Assembly (NCBI GenBank): GCA_009760855.2
Contig: WPIO01000023.1
Location: 683,501 to 747,500, forward strand
Source: Cristatella mucedo
Taxonomy: Eukaryota; Bryozoa; Phylactolaemata; Cristatellidae
Reading direction: 5' to 3'
Length of the DNA stretch: 64,000 nucleotides
Shown: positions 56,765 through 64,000 of the stretch, one piece after another
How the letters are laid out: each line of letters starts with the position of its first letter
How positions within the stretch are numbered: position 1 is the first letter of the stretch
The notes under the pieces: model-generated
Told to the model about the DNA's origin: nothing
Seen by the model: the letters and a program-made list of their open reading frames with translations, nothing else
Database searches by the model: none
Program-made: the position numbers and the translations under genes

Positions 56765-58200
56765 CCCGACTAGCCTTTCTCTAGCTATAGCTGCACGTAT
56801 TGTTGCTCACCTACCGTGATGTTTTATTATTAATGTTACTTTTGCCGCCAAGGCAGCCCATCCCAACCTTTGCCAATTGCTACGTTTAGCACAGCTGACT
56901 GAAAACCCTCGCTTGATGGCTGATTATTTAGCATTCTCGACCGTTCTATTCCTGATCGGATGCTTATAATTGAGGCCAAAAGCAGCAAGCATTTAATTTT
57001 GGATCAGTGCGATTCCGATCAGTGGAATTGCTAATGTCAAACGGAGAGTTTAATTTCAGAAAGGCTTATCAGGTATGCATATCTTTGTTTTGTTCGAGCA
57101 TTTGAATGGCTGGCAGTTGCAAGGAATAGCATGTATATGTTGGATATCTTGAGTCTCACAGCATGCAGTAATCCACAAGGTGCCGTAGATGGCCCGCCTT
57201 TAAACTTGTGTGAATGCATACCTCGCGTTGTAGGCCACTAAGAATCCGGAGGCACTCCAGGAGTAGAACATTAGGTCTAACTGTAACTAGCGACGGAATC
57301 GCTCCACTGCAATAGCGAGAGCACGTTTCTTATATCGCGCTTACTTCCGAAAGTTGTTTGAATTAGGTTTTTTCTTATTTACAGTGTGCTGCTACTCAGG
57401 GAAAGGATATTGGTTTAACAGGGCTTGAGCAACTGTCTTTATATAAGGATCTGTCCGGATCAGGGGATTTGAGCTAGATTAAGCTGGAAAATAATGAGAA
57501 TTATTAGCGAACCAAGTTAAACGGGCACGTCTAATTTCATGTGAAGACTACCTTCAATTGCTTTTCCCATTAGGATGGTGTCGATTCTGGTCTCTAATCG
57601 ACATACCGGACGACTTCCCTCATCTTCGCTGATAGTACGTTACAATGGCTAAAGCTCAAAGTGTCTGCTAACTAGATTTTAAGAGCAAGATTTAAAGATA
57701 TAAAAGAAGATTTAAAGAGCACACACCAACGTAATATCGAGAATGCTTGTACATTAAAGAGTATTTACAGCTGAGGTGTTGAAAAAAAATCTAGTCGGTG
57801 CTTCTACCACTTTGCAATAGCCTCTATTAGCAGCATTGGGCAAGACCGATTATCAGGCGAATACCAAAAGGGAACCTCGGCACTTGATTAGTGTGGCTAA
57901 GCATTGCAATTGTCAAGGCACAAGTCAAGGGCAGCTAACTTACAGGTGAAAGGCTAAACAGCTGATTGACACTGGGTGAGATACACGTGACTCTTTGAAA
58001 AAAGAAGCCAACTAGGTAGGTCACATGCAGAACACGTATTGGAATAGCCTTTCATGTAACACCTGTTTAAAGCTTATCTGAATGTTGTTTGACCACAGCA
58101 CTTAAGAAATGTCACATGCCTAGTTACATGTGGACGCGTCCAGTTTCCAGCTGCGCTCGCCAAGCCCCAGTCGGTCTTATATTCGTCGACTCTCGCAAGC
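56765..58200. other. Intergenic DNA, no feature recognised
   Basis: No open frame or repeat of note. Confidence 0.45.
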
Positions 58201-58204
58201 ATGC

Positions 58205-58660
58205 ATAGCAATGTAAGGGCGGCACGAGCTAAGCCATCTGAATTAAGGTGGTTAGCTTTTAGTCGCCATAATAAAATTATCCGATGGTTTGTCGCTGAGG
58301 CCCACGCCCTCAGATAGGAGGAATCAGGGTTCGAGACATGGGGCATTGTAATTCGTGTTGTTGTGGGCATACACAGCTATTGGTATACGTCGTGGCCGCT
58401 GTTGAACGCCTGTAACCATCAGCTGCTGTTCAATAGACCTGTGTTGTCTGCAATATGGATATGGACTTGATATGCAAAGGTATGAGCGCTCGTCGCAGCT
58501 GCGTGTTGCTGCTACTGCCGGCACACTTGCATGTATCGGTGTAGCACCTACAAGCAACTGCCAGTACTACGAGGTTCAAGAGCCGCCGGTAATCATCTCT
58601 TATCGGCCGAGACTAGCACCGCTATGAGTGCAACGTTTGCGGCCTAGATGTGATTGGACG
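58205..58660 (+). repeat. tRNA-headed dispersed repeat, copy 1
   Basis: A tRNA-like head (GGTTAGCTTTTAGTCGCC, then GGGTTCGAGACA as box B) is followed by a body of about 320 bp. The whole unit aligns with 62,278-62,750 in the same orientation at roughly two-thirds identity by eye. Confidence 0.6.
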
Positions 58661-59535
58661 CATAAGCCGCACACCGAGTTCGTAACGTATGGTCAAGGAC
58701 CATTGGCTGTCGTCGCGTGCTTATCTAATCGCTTGTGATTTGATTGATGAACTCTGAGCCTGAAATATTGAGTTCTTTATTCTCGTATGCGTGTTACGGA
58801 CGGAACGAGGTGCTGAGTCTTTAGATAAGAAAGAAGCTGCCTGCTAGGGCCAAAATTGGAGATTCATAAAAATACCGAGCTAAACATTTTGCGAATTTTG
58901 ATACCATGCTTAACTGCAATTAAAGAAATTGAGGAAGAGCATCGTTCTTTCCTTATGCGAATGCCGAGTAAATACTAGGACTGTCTTGAAACAGTACAGA
59001 GGGCTGAGCAGCATATAGTAACACAGTATAGTAGCATTTAGGCGAACTTAAGTGGAGCTTATGGATACTCTGAAGGATGAGGTACGCATTTGTCTGAAGC
59101 AAAGGTTAAGAATATCTACACTTAATGTCATGGAAAACCAGCAGTCATCTGGGAGTAATGCTGAGACTGGCATTAGGCTAGAATTGAGTTTTCTAATGAC
59201 TGCAGCAGGCTAGAACTTACTACTGTTAATCTAGAAGATATAAAGGGCGGTAAGGTGATCAATGTAGCAAATGTGCTGGCCATAGTTAAAGCTCCGTGAG
59301 AGAACATCGGAAGCCCGAACTACGAGGCTCGAGAAGCCAGAGATTGTGATTTTACGCGAGAGCATAGAAATGGCTGCTGATAACCTGCAGAGGTCTGGAA
59401 CCTTAACCTTGACTGACGATTTGAGGTGCGAAGTGGTCGTTCTTCCTGAGGTGGTTATAGCCACTCTGAAGCCTCTGACTGCTTTAACTTGCTTCCAGAC
59501 GGCAACCGTTTTAACTGTTGAGGTTAGGGAGTGTC
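58661..59535. other. Intergenic DNA, no feature recognised
   Basis: Short open frames only. Confidence 0.4.
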
Positions 59536-59795
59536 ATGTCATGTCACGTCATGTATCTCCGTCGGTAACTCCTCAAAGCCACAAAGACTATGTAGATGCT
59601 ACGCAGGAGAGCCTTGTCTAGTGCACTCACAGCCTAAGCGGCTTTTGATATGCATTCGGTGACCAACAGACTTCATTATCATGCAAAAAAGAGAAAGTGG
59701 GAAGCATAGCAGAGTCACCAGAGCAATAGAATGGAAGTAGAAGCTCAGGACCGCTAGGAAGGATGAGCCTTAATCGGCAGTAAGAGAGTAGTTGT
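59536..59795 (-). mobile_element. LINE family D 3' end
   Basis: It shares the family D 3' UTR. Its tail in minus orientation is a run of ACATG/ACGTG pentamers (59,521-59,545). It is 5'-truncated. Confidence 0.82.
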
Positions 59796-59941
59796 CATTG
59801 GTGAAAAAGCTGTTGTATCTTACTTTGATCCTACTAAATGATGATGTCTCGATTAAAAGTAATATGACTGTAGCCAAGCCATGCAACATGCCAGACAAGG
59901 AGCTTGTGTTTAGGGAATGGTCAGTGTAAAACAATGCTAAG

Positions 59942-60113
59942 AAAATACTAGCTGATTCAACAACCTCTTTTGTATAGCGACAGAAGAGCCTTTGCAGCAA
60001 TCGCCACAGCTTGCAGCGGCAATAAAGGATCGCCACCACAGGATTCGAACCCAGAATCTCGTGGCCGAGGTGGTGGAAAGCAGTAGCCTCAGCTATTGTG
60101 CTATCATGGCTAG
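59942..60113 (-). mobile_element. tRNA-derived SINE
   Basis: The minus strand begins TAGCCATGATAGCACAATAG and has box B GGGTTCGAATCC. The body GCGATCCTTTATTGCCGCTG and CAAAAGAGGTTGTTGAATCA is shared with the copy at 41.4 kb. Confidence 0.85.
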
Positions 60114-60599
60114 ATATCGCATGCCAATGCAACACGATGATAAAGAGGATTAACTGTCTATATCACGCACTCTACGTTTCATTCGTGAATACTGTTAGCA
60201 TACTTCCCGACATGACGAAACTCCTCTAGCTTGTCATTATATCTTAGTAACTTCTTCTGTGATAATTCCATCGCCATTGCAACATGGCGAATGCAATTTT
60301 TTCATTATCGATTACGTAAATGTCGATCGTTGCCGATTAATTAAGAACATGCTATGGTTGCAGAATTGTTGTGTCTTAAAACCAAATTGTGGTGCCTCGC
60401 TGGCCTTCGCTGAATTTTAGTGCCAACAAGAGCTGGTCGGCATCGGGCAAGAACTCCTTTGTCGTGGAGCAGTGAGCCAGAGAGAAGCGCGAGTGCGGTT
60501 ATAGAGCAAGAACTTAAGAGCAAGCCAGGAAGCTCTGAGACCAGCGGTGGCGATTCGGTCTTCAGAATTGGTCAGCTACCCACGAGAGCTGCTGATTGA

Positions 60600-61430
60600 T
60601 GTTGGATGGCCTGTCAACCTCCGCCATTACTCTGTCCAAAAAGAATCGTCTGGAACCCATTCGCCATTCAAGCTGGACAGAGGTGCCATTCCAGTGGCCT
60701 AGTGACGGTATTAATTCCTTACCCTAATGGGCCATGGTGTCGGGCCCAATACTACCAAGCTCTTGCCCCATTGTCTCAGCTAAGTATTTAAGATTCGAGC
60801 AACGCTCTTTCTCAGTCTTTTGTTCGGCACCTCGCTTTGGCCTCGCTTCGACGCCGTCGGACTCGTTTCTCTGAAAGCGAGGGGGAGGGTGGGCGGTTCG
60901 CCGGGGATTGACAGGACAGGACGAGATAGCGCTAGGAGGATTTGGTGGACTTCACCGAATACGGTCGTATCACGCCCGAACTAGCATTTTGTGTTTCGTT
61001 TGTGTATTGTGTGTGAGCGCTCGCACGTGGTCTCGACATGAGGAGTTGCCGGTGCGAGCTAGACGTAGTCGGTGTGTGTGTGTGGGGTATTCCTACTACA
61101 AGGAAGAAAACGGAGTCCTAGTTCTCCGGTCAGGGTTTAGGCTCCGGTTTGGGTTCCGTCTATTTGGGTCGTTCCTCACTTTAGGCGTACGTAGCCTAAG
61201 TGTGGAGACGTGTTTCCTCCGAAAGAGTGCTTGAGGTAACGTGTGTGGGGTATTCTTGCCGCAAGGTCGAAACGGAGTCCTACTTCTCCGGTTAGGGTTT
61301 AGGCTCCGGTTTGGGCTCCGTCTATTTGGGTCGTTTCCCACTATAGGCGTAAGTAGCCTTAGTGTGGAGACGTATTCCATCCGCAAGATTGTTTATGCTG
61401 TTGAGAGCGTGCGAGGAGTGTGGAGATAAA
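60600..61430 (+). repeat. Left arm of large inverted repeat (LTR-like)
   Basis: GC-richer segment with GGGCCCAATACTACCAAGCTC, CTTGCCCCATTG and a TATTTAAG box at 60,785. It pairs in inverse orientation with 62,765-63,590. A tandem duplication (period 163 bp) lies at 61,081-61,406. AATAAA follows at about 61,469, so the layout promoter box, repeats, polyA signal resembles an LTR. Open frames here are not convincing genes. Confidence 0.65.
61081..61406 (+). repeat. Two tandem units of about 163 bp
   Basis: Both start TGTGGGGTATTC and share AACGGAGTCCTA, GGGTTTAGGCTCCGGTTTGG, GTCTATTTGGGTCGTT and GTGGAGACGT. About 85 per cent alike by eye. Confidence 0.93.
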
Positions 61431-62277
61431 ACTGAGCTAGACGCGCAGCGACTTTGTGCACTTGTGAATAAAGCTTAGTAAATCCCCAATTTGTGTGTCT
61501 CGCTTTCCAATTTACGCTGCTGACTCACGACCCCATTTAGTAACGGTAAGTAGGTCAGCGCTAGAAACGCTCGTTTCCTGGCGTCCAGCTTATTGCGCGT
61601 AGGCGCGCACCGAACGGCATCAGGCGCTAGGTTAAGCTGCTAGGTAAGAGGCAGGTCAAGCCTATTCCGTCTAGCCTTCAGCGTTACAAAAGCGTTGGAC
61701 TTCTTGTTCTTACTTACAGTAACTTGACTGTTCGTTTCGCAATTCTGCCAGCGGGTGTACACTTCTAAGAGACGTTGGACCTCAGACGTTGTCAGTCATA
61801 CCCCGCAGACTAGCTAAGAAGGCAGACGAAATTAAATTGCTAAGGCAATGTCAGTACTGAACGCGATAAGACGAAATGGTAATTGCTCGTGCTGTAGTGC
61901 TGGGAGTCTGCTCCTCCCAGTGCTTCGTGTACTAATCGCGCTCTAGTATGAGATCGGTTCAGGTATCTGTTGAGACAACGCTACGGTTAAAGGTGCTCGT
62001 CTGTCTCCAGCCTTTTAAATGCAGACGACGTAAACCTATGGAAAACAACTTGTTCCGGAGACGCTTAGAAGTCCAGCTCAATGACGGGATTGCGGTTGGT
62101 GAGGAAGATCAAGTCAACGCAGCCACAGTGAAAGCTTAGAATAAGACGACCCGAAGATCCTCAGTCGCAATTTGTATTAGAGCCAAACAAGGTGGCAAAG
62201 CCAAACGTAGACAATTACCATAGCTGGTTGTTAGGTTTAATAATTTTATTCACGGCCGATGACACAATTTATTAAAG

Positions 62278-62750
62278 TAGGCGGCAGAGCCTGCTAAACT
62301 AGCCGAATAATGGCGGTTAGTTATTATTCGCGATTATACGATAGCTAATTACCTAGGCCTTATTAAAAGCAGGCTCTCTGAGGTTGATAGGAGAGTCGTG
62401 ATTCGTGACTCGAAGCGTTGGTATTGGAGCTGACGTGAGCTCTAGGCAACAGACAGTTGGCGTAGGTAATGGCCGCTTTTGACAGCCTGTAGCCGTCCGC
62501 TGCGGTTAAATAGACTTGTCTCCATTTTAGACAAGGACTTGGTATATTAAGGTATGAACACTCGTCGTCCCTACTGCGTTTCTGCTATTGTTGGCATACA
62601 TGCGTGCATTTGTGCATCACCTACGCGTTACAGGTCGTACTACACAAGTTCAGGTGTCGCTGGTATTCGTCGCACGTCGGCTGAGACTAGAACCGTTACG
62701 AGCGCTGAGTTTACGGCCTAGTTCTGACCGGACGTGGAATCCGTACAAAA
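62278..62750 (+). repeat. tRNA-headed dispersed repeat, copy 2
   Basis: It aligns with 58,205-58,660 along its length: GGCGGTTAGTTATTATTCGC, then ACAAGGACTTGGTATATTAA, then TACGGCCTAGTTCTGACCGG. It stops where the right inverted-repeat arm starts. Confidence 0.6.
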
Positions 62751-62764
62751 CGGTTAGTAACAAC

Positions 62765-63590
62765 AACACTCCACGCAAACTCTCACCAAAACAAGTGCTC
62801 TTTTGGGGGAAGGTCACCAACGCCTACGCCGAGGCTCGACCCAAATATATGGAGTGCCCGAACAACCAGGCATGTGATAGCAACATCGGTTCAGGCGTTC
62901 AGTGGCTTCCACAGAAGCATGGATGCCCCGACCTTGGCTTTACGGGAGCCTAGACCGTGACAGGAAAGCTAGGATTCCACTCAACCTTTGCAAAAAGGCA
63001 GGTACACCCCGGATCCAAACTTCTGACTAGAGAAGTTGGGCTCCGCTTCCACTATCGCAAAAGTACGCTGAAAACTTTTTCACCTACGAAGACAATCCCG
63101 ACCTCCACTTCACCGGAATAGCTAGTTCAGAGCTCCGAATCCCTAAGCAGGTGCCTCGGTTGCATACATGCAAACGTGAAGCCCGCTTCGGGCACTATAG
63201 GAACCGTATTCGGTGGCGTCCGCCAAATTCTCCTGGTGCTGGCACTTCGTGTCTCCTGGCCGTCGATCACTGGCGTGAACCTAGCTTATTCTGAGAGAAC
63301 CTCCCTCCTTCTAAGAGAAACGAGTCCGGCAACTGTCTGGCTGCTGGCGGTGACAACGACGAAGAACTTGAGCGAGCATCGCTTAACTCTTAAATAGCTA
63401 GCCTGGACAATGGGGCAAGAGCTTAGTGTTATTGGGCCCGGCACCTTGATCAATTACGGTAAGAAAACACTACCCTAACTCGATCCCCGGATGAGCAGTC
63501 CAGTCGTGCTTGAATTCCGGAAAGGTTTCCAACGATTCTTTTTGAACTGAGTTGTGATTTATTTATTGCGGTGCTATAAACATATAGGCC
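62765..63590 (-). repeat. Right arm of large inverted repeat (LTR-like)
   Basis: In minus orientation it shares TCAAAAAGAATCGT, GGGCCCAATA, AAGCTCTTGCCCCATTG, TATTTAAGA, CGGACTCGTTTCTCT, CACCGAATACGG and GAGAGTTTGCGTGGAGTG with the left arm. It carries at least two diverged tandem sub-units of its own. The ORFs at 62,588-62,953 and 63,176-63,397 fall in this repeat and are probably not genes. Confidence 0.65.
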
Positions 63591-63821
63591 GCTGGCGTTT
63601 ATGGTCATATTATTCACTGTGGTCAATTTATGACCATGCATTGCTTATGGTGCAGCAGAGTTATGGAGCTGCCGATGGATTATGTGCTGTGCCGGCTTAA
63701 GGAAAGGCTTTATGAGGGCGAGTCGTGGCCTATAGAGGAGCGGCAGTTCGGACACCGGCCGAGGGCAGGATGGCTGTGTTCAGGAGCGCTTCCCGTGCCA
63801 GCGAGAACGTATGTCATCGAT

Positions 63822-64000
63822 AAGAATCAATGCATCGTTGAAGCAGGACAGTGGGAATAGAGTCAAATGGACTAGTTGTCTTCTTTGATTGGAGTATGAA
63901 CTTCAGGACGAGGTCACCAGTGACCTCCTTGAATGTAGACATTGAGGTGCTGCAGGAAACTGAGGGACAGCATTCTAGGGGGGATGCTGCTATCATAGGG
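63822..64000 (-). mobile_element. LINE family A fragment running off the window
   Basis: The minus frame reads SMSTFKEVTGDLVLKFILQS, the linker just before RT. It is truncated on its 3' side at 63,822 (CAATGCATCGTTGAAGC). The 5' side lies beyond the window. Confidence 0.85.

Noticed and set aside
60908-61386. Open frames in the left inverted-repeat arm (arginine- and serine-rich)
   Set aside because: They fall in a tandem-repeated, GC-richer non-coding repeat and match no family.
62588-62953. 121-codon plus frame
   Set aside because: It spans the end of one dispersed repeat and the start of the inverted-repeat arm. No motif is seen.
1-64000. CRISPR arrays, bacterial operons or rRNA
   Set aside because: None seen. 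The repeats are dispersed retroelements, and the gene structure is eukaryotic.

Overview
This is about 64 kb of AT-rich DNA from a metazoan, most likely an invertebrate. It contains no bacterial-type operons or ribosome binding sites. Genes are split by kilobase-scale introns with GT/AG borders, and most of the DNA is decayed retrotransposon. The species cannot be named from the sequence.

The only host gene I can identify is a SAMHD1-like HD-domain dNTP triphosphohydrolase on the minus strand, from about 38,442 down to 11. It continues off the left edge. I reconstructed ten exons (161+116+77+129+150+92+202+93+99+147 = 1,266 nt). They join with matching phases into 422 codons without a stop, corresponding to roughly residues 117-565 of the human protein. 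The metal-binding residues (H167, H206, D207 and D311 in human numbering) are kept. The catalytic-pocket histidines H210, H215 and H233 are replaced by Q, R and Y, and Q375/H376 are also changed. The N-terminus lies upstream of 38,442 and was not recognised.

The introns and the right half are filled with L2/CR1-clade LINE copies in both orientations. The dominant family (family A here) ends in an (ATT)n tail preceded by a conserved hairpin whose stem co-varies between copies. The best-preserved copies are at 21,423-23,430 (527-codon RT ORF), 27,193-29,452 (minus) and 44,837-48,290 (near full length, endonuclease plus RT). A second LINE (family D, 54,297-56,764 minus) has a pentanucleotide tail, and two detached 3' ends of it lie at 20 kb and 59 kb. 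Older LINE relics occur near 15.8, 29.5-31.2 and 50 kb. tRNA-headed SINE copies lie at 14.8, 38.0, 41.4 and 60.0 kb. A longer tRNA-headed repeat occurs twice (58.2 and 62.3 kb), and gag-like relics lie at 16.2 and 43.2 kb.

The right end (60.6-63.6 kb) holds a large imperfect inverted repeat. Each arm is about 830 bp, with LTR-like promoter sequence and internal tandem repeats, and the arms flank about 1.3 kb of spacer. Several open, splice-bordered stretches (5.6, 6.6, 11.8, 34.8, 40.3 and 40.5 kb) may be exons of unrecognised genes but are weakly supported.
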